Positions 12,243 to 23,044 of a stretch of DNA of 64,000 bases are shown here, in pieces. The notes under the pieces are model-generated. The model saw only the letters and a list, made by a program, of their open reading frames with translations. It did not search any database and was not told where the DNA came from. The translations under genes were made by a program, and so were the position numbers. Source of the DNA: Cladorhizidae sp. MBARI D1340-BT2 (Eukaryota; Porifera; Demospongiae; Poecilosclerida; Cladorhizidae); the NCBI GenBank assembly GCA_028752905.1, contig JAQNBH010000010.1, positions 29,326,970 to 29,390,969 of the forward strand. Direction: 5' to 3'. Every line of letters begins with the position of its first letter. Position 1 is the stretch's first letter.

Positions 12243-12516
12243 CCTAAGAGCCACATTGATGTGACTATGGCTGATGCTATAATGAGAACTGTTTTGGGCT
12301 AGCTATAAAGTGAGAGAAACAACTGCTTCACATCTGCTTCACATGGATGAGAGACACATCTACTTCTCTGTCAACTACCTCTTGTGGCTTGCCTGTTATA
12401 CCTTCAGCTTCAGGAATACTGGTACACTCACTGTACTCGTAACATAATCATCCACTATCACTTATTGGATCAAGTAATTTAAGATAGTATGTAGTACGCT
12501 TAATTATTAAATCCCA
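12243..12516 (-). repeat. Inverted duplicate, arm 2 (partner at 6,800-7,054)
   Basis: Reverse-complement copy of 6,800-7,054 with very few differences. The arms are separated by about 5.2 kb that includes the piggyBac fragment and the tandem repeat. Confidence 0.85.
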
Positions 12517-12902
12517 CTATTAAGAGGGTCTTCCCCTCAAAAATAGTGCGCTGACCATCCGCTACGCTAGCGAAGAGTTGAGAGCAGGACATGCTCACCA
12601 GATTAGCTTCTAATAAGGAAGAACCAAGTAAGGTTTCGTGCAAGACAGGATCTATTGTAGATGGTAGCTGCAAATTAAATTCTTCACCAAACTCAGTAAA
12701 TCCGTCCCAAAAATTACTAGCGTCTTCTTTGGTCTTATTTAAGCGTTAGTTAGTAACTTCAGTGCTTATAACTGCACAGTTCTTTAGAAGGGAAAAGTCC
12801 TACGGACGGTTTCTGTAGCGTGAGTGTGAAACTTGAACCGTATATCGCGCAACAAGTCCGTATCCGGTCACATATATAATTATAAAGGTTCACGGGCACC
12901 AC

Positions 12903-13160
12903 ATGAATAGTACTCTTGCCAAACGTAGGATGAATCTCTGTTATTGTGCTTGCTTGCTAATTGTAACGGCGGTTGCTATCAACCTATTCCTAGGACCCGC
13001 AAAGCTTGTCTCTGCGCAAATTGGGAACTATCCCATTCCAAATTGTTCAGAAGACGTGGCATCGCTTGGCGGTATTCGGGAGGGACCAAGACCTGCCATG
13101 CTTTCCGTTAATCCAGTCATTTAAGATGATATATTATTATGTTGGATTTATAACTCTAGA
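12903..13160 (+). pseudogene. Signal-peptide exon of a secreted protein, likely broken
   Basis: From ATG at 12,903 a classic secretion signal can be read: basic start MNSTLAKRR, hydrophobic core LCYCACLLIVTAVAINLFLG, and a small-residue cleavage site LVSA before QIGNYP. The mature part reads NCSEDVASLGGI and PRPAMLSVNPVI. A TAA then stops the frame at 13,122-13,124, but the reading continues in frame through CWIYNSRN to a second stop. The paralogue at 6,440 keeps the codons without the first stop. It sits upstream of the Reelin-like exon on the same strand and could be its old 5' exon. Alternatively it is a dead duplicate. Confidence 0.5.
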
Positions 13161-13580
13161 AACAATGAATATAAATCAGCTGGCTAAGTGTTGCACTGGA
13201 GGTTAGCAATTGTGGTCATAATTGAACAAGTGTAGTAGAAGGAACAACAGAAGTTAACTTTAAAAACTTGGTCTGTTGTTGCTTCACACACTAGCTAGGA
13301 ATTAGTTCATAGCAGAAGGTAGTAGCAAATTTAAAGTCTGAGTGAGTGAAGAGCTTGGTTAGTGATTGAGAGAGAATTTTGAAGTTGATATATATTTCTT
13401 TTTTAGGAGATGGGCATAATCAGAGCATTTTATAACAATATGTGTTGATATCATTCTTTTTAAAAAGTGTTATATAAACTTGTGCTTCCGAATTTGGATC
13501 CGCAAATTCTGCACACTTCACTTCGTGACTGTCATATTATAGCTTTTTAAGGACTATGGTTAGGGCTAGGGCTAGGGTTA

Positions 13581-13665
13581 TGTAAGTACGTGGTCAAGCA
13601 CGTGGGTGGAAAATGAGTTTTAACAAAATTCATTTTCCACCCTTGCGCTTGACCAGGTACTTACA
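13581..13665. repeat. Near-perfect 85-base hairpin
   Basis: The arms are TGTAAGTACGTGGTCAAGC... and its near inverse ending ACTTACA, each about 35 bases, around a short AT-rich loop with the sequence GGTGGAAAATGA at the stem top. Just upstream (13,557-13,580) is GGTTAGGGCTAGGGCTAGGG. It may be a small foldback element. No host duplication could be fixed. Confidence 0.75.
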
Positions 13666-13699
13666 TTTTAACGCCTAATGAAAACATTATTGAATAGAG

Positions 13700-15784
13700 T
13701 AGAGCTTCCTCTAGCCACTGATGCTAATTTCAACCCTCTACCACTTTGAAATCTGGAGATATTTATGCGGCTAATTCATGCATTCAGGTTTTGAGGTCCC
13801 TCCACTTTAGGTCTAGTAACTTGCCTATAGTTATACATATAAAAATATTTTAGTATCAAAAGAGAGCACACAGAGAGACCTAACCTTTTAGCTATATCAA
13901 GTCCATACCACGAAGTTTACAGAATCTACGGAGATCTAAAGTGGTAACCATAAGTTAAAAAAAAAATGCCGTTGTCCCCTTAGCTTTCTATGTGTGCTCT
14001 CTTTTTATGTATACTGTAACCATTGCCAAGTTACAGGCAGTCAAATTTTGCATGCTTTATATAACTTGCATGCCAAAAATTCCCAACAGCTCTAGCTCCT
14101 AATTTGAAACTGCTCGAGAGTTGAAATTAGTATCAGTGGCAGAGCAATATACAACTGATTTCATTCGACAGGTATGTGGTCATATGGGTTGGTAAAAAAT
14201 CATTAATTTTCAACTCATGCCATCCACTAAGTACCAACTGTTTGGATTAAGTAGGTAGCTTCATGGCATGCAGATGAGTTAGAATGTGTTTGAACAACAA
14301 TTATAATCTGAATAATAAATTTTATCAGACCACTTGATCCACTTCTACAATGCTTTCACATTTAACAATGCTTCATAACCCTGACCCAACAATTCTATAC
14401 CTCCCCATATAACATGGCATGTCATTGACTCTGCAATATTCTAATTCATTTTGAAATACCTTGCAAGTAGGGTATAGTGATGAAGTTATGGGGACTTCTA
14501 TTGCCTTCCTCTTCAAGTTGAAATTGAAGTTAAACATTAGAGCTTTGTAGTTTGGCCATGATGTTGAAGAAATTATATTTTCTTTCAATCAAAAGTTGTA
14601 TAACTTATTGTTTTCAAGTTTGTGACCTTCAGTTCATGTGTTTGTGCTCGTTTGCTAAATAGTGCTGCTCCTTGACTACTTGAGAAGACTAATACCATAT
14701 TTAAACTTTGGAACTATCTCCTTAGTACTATCTTTGAAACCATACGGAGTTTTAGTGCGAGATTAATAGGCACAGCATGGCACACAAATGACTACTCGAG
14801 AAGACTAATACCATATTTCGACTAGGGCACTATCACTAAAGAGTGTATCATCAAAAGCTGATGCTCCACAACCTCCACAACAAAATAATCAGGAGGTTTG
14901 CAGTTAGTTTTATCAGTTTTTACAGCATAGTTAAGTATCTAGCTAGCTCGTGCATTTGTCGGTCTACATTATAAGGTTGATATGCTATTTGCAGTGTGTC
15001 CATGTAGTTGCATAGTACACCTCTCATGCTCTTCCACAAAGCCCTTCTAATTCAATACAAACAACTGAAGGCACAAACCATCACAGTCAAATAGGAAATG
15101 TTTATTGTGACCATTTAGGCATGGTCGCATTACGATATTGAAAGTGTAAATAAGCATGATTACTTTTGTGAAACTTATTTTTGATGATGTTGATGAAAGT
15201 ATTATACTTCTTATTAAGTTGGTTTAGGATCTTGCTATTTTTGTTTGTATATGGCGGGGCCTTTAACTCAAAGCAGAAGCACTGCTTAGAACCTGGAAAA
15301 GTTAGGATTTTGGTTCTGACTTTGTCTGCATATAACTTTAGTTAACCTACACTTCAGAAAATGTACAGAAGAAAAGAATTGTCTAAAAAAAATTACACTA
15401 TTTAGGAAGTATATTAATGATTATTGTATGTGGAGGTTTTGGGCCTCAAAATAAAGACACAATATACTTATAATGTTTTAACAAACCTACTGACCCAAAG
15501 AAAATGAAAGTAAAATAAATTATCTTTTTAAAAGATCTCAAATGACATGGAATGATGTAGGGTATGGAGGAAAGGGTATGGAGGAAACGGAATATGAAAT
15601 ATTAACAAATTAACTAAAAAATTACCTATACAATCTTTAATCATGATAAATAAGCATATTATTTGGCTCTGACAAATGAGAATATCACGCACATACATAA
15701 TAAGCAATTAATTTAACATGTAATCACTCGTGTTATATTAAGTTTTGCACCATCTTTATTTCCCTATCTCTTCCATAACATTCA
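13700..15784. other. Intergenic or intronic DNA, minor direct repeat
   Basis: AT-rich, no gene seen. A 30-base segment with GAGAAGACTAATACCATATTT occurs twice (about 14,685 and 14,798). The last bases before 15,785 are a pyrimidine-rich tract (CCCTATCTCTTCC) that was probably the 3' end of the intron before the BEL insertion. Confidence 0.5.
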
Positions 15785-16536
15785 TGTGAGGGCCCGTGCC
15801 TCCTTCGACGTTCACAGAGCTAGGAGTGAGTCGACTAGCTCTGCTACTAACTTAGGAACGGGTCACCTCGCACTGATAAGATGGACTTGCACTGGTACTG
15901 TTAGAGAGGGTCGTAAGTCCTCAGTACTAGAGCAGTCGGGTTGTGGACAGGAGAGAGATCTCTGTCTGTCGCTTGTGGTTGATTGCAGATGGGGAAGATG
16001 ATGACAGCAGGGTTGAAGGCCACTGCTGTGCAGATAGGGAAGAAGAGGAGATGCTCCGGCTTGAGGGAGATAAGATGCTTGATCTTGATAGCTGTGAAGA
16101 AATACCCCGAGATCATTGACTGGCTTCTAGGCTCGTTTTGATCTCCTTAATACCCCAATTAGTGACTGGCTTCAAGGCTCGTTTTAACTGGTTAAAGGTA
16201 AAAGGTAAGAAGTAACATTGATCGAGAGACTGGACTGTTCAGTCAGCCAGTTAAATAGTACATGGTGAGATGAAAGGTGCTGTGGGTTAGTCGCGAATAA
16301 CATAATGAGTACATCATGAATATAACAAGTAAATATGGCTCAAACTACTGTGAGATGGATAAGATAAGGTGAGACTAAATGCACAACACCTAGTTAGGGA
16401 ATAGTTAGGATAGGATAGGGATAGAGATACATGCATGCATAGGATATATAGTTGTCTTTATGTTCTTTTCCAGATCTTTTAGTCTTTGGACATCAGACAC
16501 AGGACATCTGGGCTCCAGGGTCCTGAGGCGCGTCCA
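15785..16536 (-). repeat. BEL 3' LTR (element orientation)
   Basis: Begins TGTGAGGGCCCGTGCC and ends GCGCGTCCA on the plus strand, the same as at 22,281. The gag-pol stop codon lies 41-43 bases inside this LTR. A 71-codon open frame present in both LTRs is incidental. Confidence 0.95.
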
Positions 16537-19500
16537 TCCTCCGGGGGGGAAGAGTGAGCGGAACATCCTTCTCCTCTTCAGAGATAAGTAGCACCAGTTT
16601 GACCACAGGTCGTTTGTGAGTGCCGAAGGTGGGACCTCGCACGGTCGCTGCTCTGACGAGTCCGTCTTGTCCGGGATGGATTTCGATAACGCGAGCGAGG
16701 GGCCATAGATTCGTAAACTGGAACTGGTCCTTGACCATCACTACGTCACCGACTTTGATGTTCCTTGTGGGTCTTTGCCATTTGTGCAGACGATTGAGGC
16801 TAGTGAGGTAGTGTGTGGTCCACTGCTTCCAAAAATGATCCGTCAATTGGCGGCAATGGTTCCATTTGGCCCTACTGCTTTGATTCCCAAGGCCTAGAAC
16901 ATTCGTAATGTCTGGAAGGGCTGTCAGTGGTCGTCCGACCAGGAAATGTCCTGGCGTGAGGATGAGTGACAAGTCCGAGGGTTGTGAGTCCAGAGGAACC
17001 AATGGTCGACTGTTCATCACTGCTTCAGCCTGACACAAGAAGGTGGTAAGTCGCTCGTAGTTCAACGAGGCAGTGCCAGCTATGGCTCGTAAGAGAGTTT
17101 TAGCGCTTCTCACATTACTCTCCCAGAGTCCTCCGAAATGTGGAGCGAGTTCGGGGATGTGATTCCATGTCACTCGTTGTTCATTGAGATAGCGGTGGAG
17201 CTGATCGGCGGTCTCTTGAGAATATAGCTGGTCATAGGCTTCGCGTAGACATCTATTGGCCCCCACGAAGTTTGTGCCATTGTCACTGTAGACAGTGGTT
17301 GGTAGTCCGCGCCTGCTCACAAAGCGTTGGAAGGTCGCCATGAAGGCTTCCGTTGAGAGATCTGAAATGACCTCCAGGTGAATGGCCTTGGTGGATAAGC
17401 AGACGAATAGACCGATGTAGGCCTTCTCTATCCTCGGCTTGCGAGGATTGCCTGTCCTGAGAGTCATGGGTCCTGCTAGATCGACCCCTACATGACTAAA
17501 GGCTGAGGAGGCGGTGATTCGGGCAGCTGGCAGTTGTCCCATTAGCTGTTTGGACTTCCTGGCATATGCTTTGCGGCACGGAATACATTGGTTGGTGATC
17601 TTGCGCGCCAAGGACCGAGCTCCAGACACGTAATAGCGTTGAGTGAGTAGTCCCAGGATAACTGAGACACCCGCGTGATGGTTGCTGAGGTGAATCTGGT
17701 TGATGATAAGTGATGCCAGTCTACCGTGCCTGGGGAGAATGAGAGGGTGCCTGACGAGCTCGGGTAATTCAGATTTCTCCAAACGTCCTCCCACGGTGAG
17801 GATGCCATCGTGGCTAAGGACTGGGTGAAGATTACTAATGGAGCTCTTACAGGGTAACTCCTTCTTCTGCTGCAGAGCCGTCAACTCCGTACCGAAGTGC
17901 TGACGTTGTGCTCCTTTTACCAGGGTTCTCTCTGCGCCATCCAGCTCTCTGACTGAGAGCTTGCTCTCAAGACAGCGCAGAGAACGTTCCTTGAGTCGAA
18001 CGTTGGTGACGAAACGATTCATCCAAGCTGTGACTTGAACCAGTTTGTGGAGGGAAGAATACCTGCCGCTTAGATCTGATGTGATGGTCTGCTGTGTGGT
18101 GAGGGCGACAAACTCCTTTTTGACCTCTAAGATGGTCACTGTCTCGCCACTTGTACGCTTAGGCCATTGGTTTTGATCTTGGCTCAGCCAACTGGGTCCC
18201 TTCCACCATAGATGGTGGTTGATTAGGTCTTGCGGCATAAGCCCTCTGGATGCTGCATCGGCTGGATTTTCTTCAGTGGGGACATGGCGCCATCTGCTGG
18301 ACGGAATCTTGGAGGTAATGGTCGACACTCGGTTGCTGACGTACACCTTCAACTTGCCTGGCTCCTGATTGAGCCAGGCAAGGACAATGGTCGAATCCGT
18401 CCAACAGAAAAGCTGTTCCACCAACAAGTCGAGGGTCTTGCGGGTGCTCTCCATAAGTTTAGTGAGGAGTGCAGCACCACATAGCTCAAGCTTGGGGATT
18501 GTGATTGCCGTTGTTGGTGACACTTTGGTTTTTGCTGTGACCAAGGTGATGGTTGTTGGAGAAGAGTCTGCATAGGTGGTACGTACGTAGATCACACCAC
18601 CGTAGGCCTTCTCAGATGCGTCCGAGAAGCCATGTAATTGCACTGATAGTCTCTCTCGGTAAGGCTGATAGTAGCATCTGGGGATGGCGTGCTGAGTAAT
18701 GAGTGGTAGTTCGTCCGTCCATTGTCTCCATCTCTCTGTGATGAGATCAGGCACTGGTTCGTCCCAGTCAAGGCCCCGCACCCAGATCTCCTGGAGCAGT
18801 AGTTTGGCGATGACCATGGCCGGGGCGAACCAGCCCATCACGTCGTAGGTCCTCGCTAGATCTGAGGACACCTGACGTTTGGTGGCTGCCCGATTCTCAC
18901 CCAGAGTGGGGGTAGAGACATACATAAGGTCGTGAGTGGTGTCCCAATGGATCCCGAGTGTCTTGTGACATCGGTCCGGGGTGAGGAGAGAGATTTCATT
19001 CTCTGTCTCGCAGAGCTCATCGGGAATGGACATTCTGAGATCGGCTGAACTGCTTCTCCATTTACGGAGGGTCATGCATCCCTTGCTTAGGAGGTCGGTG
19101 AGTTGCTGCCTCTTGGTGATAGCTTCTGGAACCGTAGCAGCGCCCGTTACACAGTCATCCACGTAAAACTCATGGCGAATGACCGCTGCTGCTTCCGGGT
19201 GTTGCTGCTCGTTATCTGCTGCGAGCTGGAGGAGTGTCTGGGTGGCCAGGAATGGTGAGGATGCCACCCCGAAGGTGACACGCTTCATGCGCCAAATCTG
19301 TGGCTGCTCATCCCGGTCTTTCCAGATATATCTGTGGAGGTCTCGATCGTGAGGTGCAAGGCTTATCTCCCGAAACATCTTGCTGATGTCGGCAGTCATA
19401 CCCACATTGTGTCTCCGAAACTTCAGGATGATCTCTGTCGTCAGCGGATATTGATTTGGCCCAGTCAACAGAATGTCATTGAGTGACATCCCGTTGCTGG

Positions 19501-22096
19501 ACCGTGCTGACGCATCAAAGACCACCCTGAGCTTTGTGGTCGTGCTGGCATCCTTCACTACTCCGTGCATCGGTAAGTAGAAGCAGTCGCTGTCTGGCTT
19601 AGATAGGTCAGCGACTGGGCATGGTTCTGAGTGGCCTAGGAGGCCGTACTCCTGTATGGCAGCTTGGAACGGCTCCCACTTTCCCTTTCGTTCGAGGGAC
19701 CTTTTATTTTGCTGAAACCTTCGTTCAGCCTGAGTGCGGGAGTGTCCTAGGATTGGAGTAGGCAGCTTCTTGGGGAGAGATACGATATAGCGGCCATCTT
19801 GGTCGCGAGTGTGTGTACTCTCATAGTGATGTACTGCTTCTTCCTCGTCCTTAGTGAGGGACGTTTGATGGTTCTGGATCTCCTCGGTTTCCCAGAAGAT
19901 AGAGGGGTCATGAGTTGATCGTGTGGACAGATATACGGCTGCCTGCTGTGGCGTTGTTCCACCCTGAACAATCCATCCGTAGATGGTGTCAGCTGCCAAG
20001 TATCGTCCGTCAGCCGATGATCTGGCTTCCGTCTGTCCTACTAGGGACATCCTTGCCGTTGCTTCGGAGCCCAGCAAGATGTCGACCCTCCCGGGGAGAT
20101 GGAAGGAAGGGTCCGCTAGGTCGATGCCCTGAAGGAAGGGTAGAGAAGCTGCTTCCGGGATCGGGTCGGTGGGTAACACCATACAGACAGACTGCGAAAC
20201 GTGTGCCTGAATGTAGATAGCAGGAGTGAGATGCTGTCGCCTGGGACGGATTGTGAGTGATGCTACCAGCTCGCACTTGAGACCGGGGAGATTGCCTACA
20301 GTGTTGGTAGAGCTGGATTGAGGGGTGGTGTGTGCTCCCAGACGCTGGATGAGTCGGGAGGTGACATAGGATGCCGTACTACAGACGTCCAATATGGCTC
20401 TGGCTTGCACAGTCGTGCCATTGGCCTCTATTGTGATGATTGCAGTCGGCAGTATCCCCACATCGCAATCAGCATTGGCTAAGTACGTGAGCTGAGCAGG
20501 GGTGGGAGAGATCGTGGGCGGAGTTGCAGCTGCAGCAGGAGGTGGCATCTGCACTGGTGTAAATGCTCCATGCAACAGTGAGTGGTGCCTTTGAGTGCAT
20601 TCTCTGCACGTCCTGGTGCTTCTGCAGGAGTCTATAGAGTGCCCGTAGCCCAAGCAGTTCACACAGAGCTTTATCCTCCGGACGACCTCCTTCCTTTGTG
20701 CCGGTGAATTGGCCAGGAAGGTGGGGCAGGTCGCCATTGGATGCCGCTCTATGTTACACAGCTTGCATGGTGCTCCTGCTTGCTGTTGATGAGATGCAGC
20801 GTGTGTTGGGGCAACTGCTGGTAGAGATGGTGTTACCGCTTGTGTCATGTAGGCCGGTTGAGGATTTTTCGTCGGCTTCTGCGATGCAACAGGATCTGAT
20901 GGTTTGTTGGCCCTGGATCTCTGACTGATCTCTTTGGAGGCGTCATGTTGATCGGCTGTGGAGGCGAGGTACTTACTTAGCTCGCCAATGCCTGGGACAG
21001 ATCTCTGATGAGCAGAGATCTTTGCCCATCGTTTGGCTAGCTTTCCCGTTAACCTGAGTTCGCCCAGAACTGTGAGGATGTCCATCGCACTGTCTTGTCC
21101 GGAGCCTATGATCTCTTTCCTTACGGACTCAAGTGTTCGATTCCACTCCCTGGCGTCTGGTTCGTCCATCATCTTCCCATGGATGAGGGATTCGATGGCG
21201 GTCTTGTAGACTGATCGAGGGTTATGGTAGATCATCTTGAGGGTCTCAGAGATTTTGTCGAAGTCTCCCGGCATCCCGTGCAAGTGCCTGAACTCAGCAG
21301 CTCCCTCAGTTGTTAGAATAGATTTCCTGAGGTAGGCTACCTTGTCCTCTTCTGTCATTCTGCTGTCACGGTCCAGCAGCTGATTGAATGTCCTCCAGAA
21401 GCTGGGCCATTCTTGCTTATTCCCATTGAAAGTGGGAAAGGTGATTTCTGGTAGGCGACTGCGCAGCAGATCGGCTGAGGTTATGCCATGTGTAGTTATG
21501 ATGGGAGTGGGTTTGGCGTCCTCCCTCTTTGCTCTGACGTCTTGATACCGTGCTCGTACAGTTTTGAGTTGGGTCACCAGAGCTTCTGCCTCGTCGTTGG
21601 GGAGTTCGCTAATTGCTTTCTCAGCGTTCTCCAGTTTTTCTTCTGCTCTCTTGAGGTCAACGTCCATGGTAGCGCACGTGGCATCCATGCCAGTGGCAAT
21701 TTCATACACGAATCGTTCCACAAGACGAACAGATTTGCCAGCAGCTGCTAGTGCCTTGGCAAGGTCACACCGATTGTGCGCCTGTGTCAGCATTTCGGTC
21801 GCTCTGTCTGAGACGTTGACGAGCTCTTCGTTCTCGGCTGCAATGACTGTGGCCTTGGGCTTAGACTCACACTCCAGAAGGTAAATGAGCTGATTTTGAT
21901 ATGCTTCAAACTCGGTGAACTGAGTGTTGATGTTGGAGATGAGGCGTTCGGTCAATGGGATATTGACGTGATCCAGCCGAGTGGCCACCAAAGATGCCAC
22001 CTGTCTCTCCATCTTGGTAATCATGCCCTTCCTCTGACCCCTTTTCGATCTGAGGATGGCCGGATCATCGATGTCATCGATGCCAAGGGCTGACAT
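16493..22096 (-). CDS. BEL/Pao gag-pol polyprotein
   Basis: One uninterrupted frame of 1867 codons, from ATG at 22,096 (MSALGIDDIDD) to a stop inside the 3' LTR. In order: gag with a DUF1759-type region (about residues 215-365, ITFPTFNGNKQEW), Cys/His zinc-binding motifs from C444 to about 510 (CKLC, CVNCLGYGH, CRECTQRHH), an aspartic protease region with D570 (AILDVCSTAS), and Pao-type reverse transcriptase (FDAS at 860, catalytic FYVDD at 977-981). RNase H follows (FSDASEKAYGG with D1159, CWTDST), then integrase with an HHCC block (about 1440-1490), catalytic D1539, D1605 and E1659, and a DUF5641-like C-terminus (GDVVMVKD). The product would make virus-like particles, copy the RNA and insert the DNA. 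The protease has DVC where family members usually have D-S/T-G. Confidence 0.95.
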   Translation of the reverse strand: MSALGIDDIDDPAILRSKRGQRKGMITKMERQVASLVATRLDHVNIPLTERLISNINTQFTEFEAYQNQLIYLLECESKPKATVIAAENEELVNVSDRATEMLTQAHNRCDLAKALAAAGKSVRLVERFVYEIATGMDATCATMDVDLKRAEEKLENAEKAISELPNDEAEALVTQLKTVRARYQDVRAKREDAKPTPIITTHGITSADLLRSRLPEITFPTFNGNKQEWPSFWRTFNQLLDRDSRMTEEDKVAYLRKSILTTEGAAEFRHLHGMPGDFDKISETLKMIYHNPRSVYKTAIESLIHGKMMDEPDAREWNRTLESVRKEIIGSGQDSAMDILTVLGELRLTGKLAKRWAKISAHQRSVPGIGELSKYLASTADQHDASKEISQRSRANKPSDPVASQKPTKNPQPAYMTQAVTPSLPAVAPTHAASHQQQAGAPCKLCNIERHPMATCPTFLANSPAQRKEVVRRIKLCVNCLGYGHSIDSCRSTRTCRECTQRHHSLLHGAFTPVQMPPPAAAATPPTISPTPAQLTYLANADCDVGILPTAIITIEANGTTVQARAILDVCSTASYVTSRLIQRLGAHTTPQSSSTNTVGNLPGLKCELVASLTIRPRRQHLTPAIYIQAHVSQSVCMVLPTDPIPEAASLPFLQGIDLADPSFHLPGRVDILLGSEATARMSLVGQTEARSSADGRYLAADTIYGWIVQGGTTPQQAAVYLSTRSTHDPSIFWETEEIQNHQTSLTKDEEEAVHHYESTHTRDQDGRYIVSLPKKLPTPILGHSRTQAERRFQQNKRSLERKGKWEPFQAAIQEYGLLGHSEPCPVADLSKPDSDCFYLPMHGVVKDASTTTKLRVVFDASARSSNGMSLNDILLTGPNQYPLTTEIILKFRRHNVGMTADISKMFREISLAPHDRDLHRYIWKDRDEQPQIWRMKRVTFGVASSPFLATQTLLQLAADNEQQHPEAAAVIRHEFYVDDCVTGAATVPEAITKRQQLTDLLSKGCMTLRKWRSSSADLRMSIPDELCETENEISLLTPDRCHKTLGIHWDTTHDLMYVSTPTLGENRAATKRQVSSDLARTYDVMGWFAPAMVIAKLLLQEIWVRGLDWDEPVPDLITERWRQWTDELPLITQHAIPRCYYQPYRERLSVQLHGFSDASEKAYGGVIYVRTTYADSSPTTITLVTAKTKVSPTTAITIPKLELCGAALLTKLMESTRKTLDLLVEQLFCWTDSTIVLAWLNQEPGKLKVYVSNRVSTITSKIPSSRWRHVPTEENPADAASRGLMPQDLINHHLWWKGPSWLSQDQNQWPKRTSGETVTILEVKKEFVALTTQQTITSDLSGRYSSLHKLVQVTAWMNRFVTNVRLKERSLRCLESKLSVRELDGAERTLVKGAQRQHFGTELTALQQKKELPCKSSISNLHPVLSHDGILTVGGRLEKSELPELVRHPLILPRHGRLASLIINQIHLSNHHAGVSVILGLLTQRYYVSGARSLARKITNQCIPCRKAYARKSKQLMGQLPAARITASSAFSHVGVDLAGPMTLRTGNPRKPRIEKAYIGLFVCLSTKAIHLEVISDLSTEAFMATFQRFVSRRGLPTTVYSDNGTNFVGANRCLREAYDQLYSQETADQLHRYLNEQRVTWNHIPELAPHFGGLWESNVRSAKTLLRAIAGTASLNYERLTTFLCQAEAVMNSRPLVPLDSQPSDLSLILTPGHFLVGRPLTALPDITNVLGLGNQSSRAKWNHCRQLTDHFWKQWTTHYLTSLNRLHKWQRPTRNIKVGDVVMVKDQFQFTNLWPLARVIEIHPGQDGLVRAATVRGPTFGTHKRPVVKLVLLISEEEKDVPLTLPPRRMDAPQDPGAQMSCV
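16537..16542 (-). other. Short polypurine tract before BEL 3' LTR
   Basis: Read in element direction the bases next to the 3' LTR are GGAGGA, preceded by a C-run. This is the position of the plus-strand primer. It is short, and it also lies within the coding frame. Confidence 0.5.
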
Positions 22097-22260
22097 GGTG
22101 GTATAGGGAACTTTAAGAAAAGAGTCTCAAGATCGTTGAAAGGGTTTGTTAACCCTGTGGATGATGCGGATGACGAAGTCGTTGTTCGTTGTAGATTGAG
22201 ATGTGCGAGCAACAAAGGTCCTGGAGGAGCTTTCTTGCCGTCTGAGAGGGTTTGATGTAG

Positions 22261-22278
22261 ATCCGGCTCGAAGGACCA
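22261..22278 (-). other. BEL primer binding site for tRNA-Tyr
   Basis: The plus strand here reads ATCCGGCTCGAAGGACCA, which is the 3' end of eukaryotic tRNA-Tyr including CCA, as I recall that tRNA. In element sense the complement lies two bases inside the 5' LTR, the standard place for the minus-strand primer. An 18-base match is unlikely by chance. Confidence 0.88.
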
Positions 22279-22280
22279 AA

Positions 22281-23032
22281 TGTGAGGGCCCGTGCCTCCT
22301 TCGACGTTCACAGAGCTAGGAGTGAGTCGACTAGCTCTGCTACTAACTTAGGAACGGGTCACCTCGCACTGATAAGATGGACTTGCACTGGTACTGTTAG
22401 AGAGGGTCGTAAGTCCTCAGTACTAGAGCAGTCGGGTTGTGGACAGGAGAGAGATCTCTGTCTGTCGCTTGTGGTTGATTGCAGATGGGGAAGATGATGA
22501 CAGCAGGGTTGAAGGCCACTGCTGTGCAGATAGGGAAGAAGAGGAGATGCTCCGGCTTGAGGGAGATAAGATGCTTGATCTTGATAGCTGTGAAGAAATA
22601 CCCCGAGATCATTGACTGGCTTCTAGGCTCGTTTTGATCTCCTTAATACCCCAATTAGTGACTGGCTTCAAGGCTCGTTTTAACTGGTTAAAGGTAAAAG
22701 GTAAGAAGTAACATTGATCGAGAGACTGGACTGTTCAGTCAGCCAGTTAAATAGTACATGGTGAGATGAAAGGTGCTGTGGGTTAGTCGCGAATAACATA
22801 ATGAGTACATCATGAATATAACAAGTAAATATGGCTCAAACTACTGTGAGATGGATAAGATAAGGTGAGACTAAATGCACAACACCTAGTTAGGGAATAG
22901 TTAGGATAGGATAGGGATAGAGATACATGCATGCATAGGATATATAGTTGTCTTTATGTTCTTTTCCAGATCTTTTAGTCTTTGGACATCAGACACAGGA
23001 CATCTGGGCTCCAGGGTCCTGAGGCGCGTCCA
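22281..23032 (-). repeat. BEL 5' LTR (element orientation)
   Basis: Same sequence as 15,785-16,536. On the plus strand its last 80 bases contain CTTTATGTTCTTTTCCAG, a good 3' splice-site sequence, and an ATG at 22,956 in frame with the host exon downstream. Confidence 0.95.
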
Positions 23033-23044
23033 ATTCATTTCTAG

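Larger units (their letters stand above)
15785..23032 (-). mobile_element. Intact BEL/Pao LTR retrotransposon
   Basis: The element has two 752-base LTRs (15,785-16,536 and 22,281-23,032) that show no difference on visual comparison. A single 1867-codon gag-pol frame runs on the minus strand between them, with a tRNA-Tyr primer site next to the 5' LTR (upper coordinates). The 5-bp target duplication ATTCA is at 15,780-15,784 and 23,033-23,037. LTR ends are TG...CA. Matching LTRs, an open frame and a clear duplication indicate a recent insertion. No env-like frame is present. The element lies antisense to the host exon at 23,045 and its right edge is 12 bases from that exon. Confidence 0.95.

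Noticed and set aside
22261..22278. tRNA-Tyr gene
   Set aside because: Only the last 18 bases of the tRNA are present and they sit beside an LTR, so this is a primer site, not a gene.
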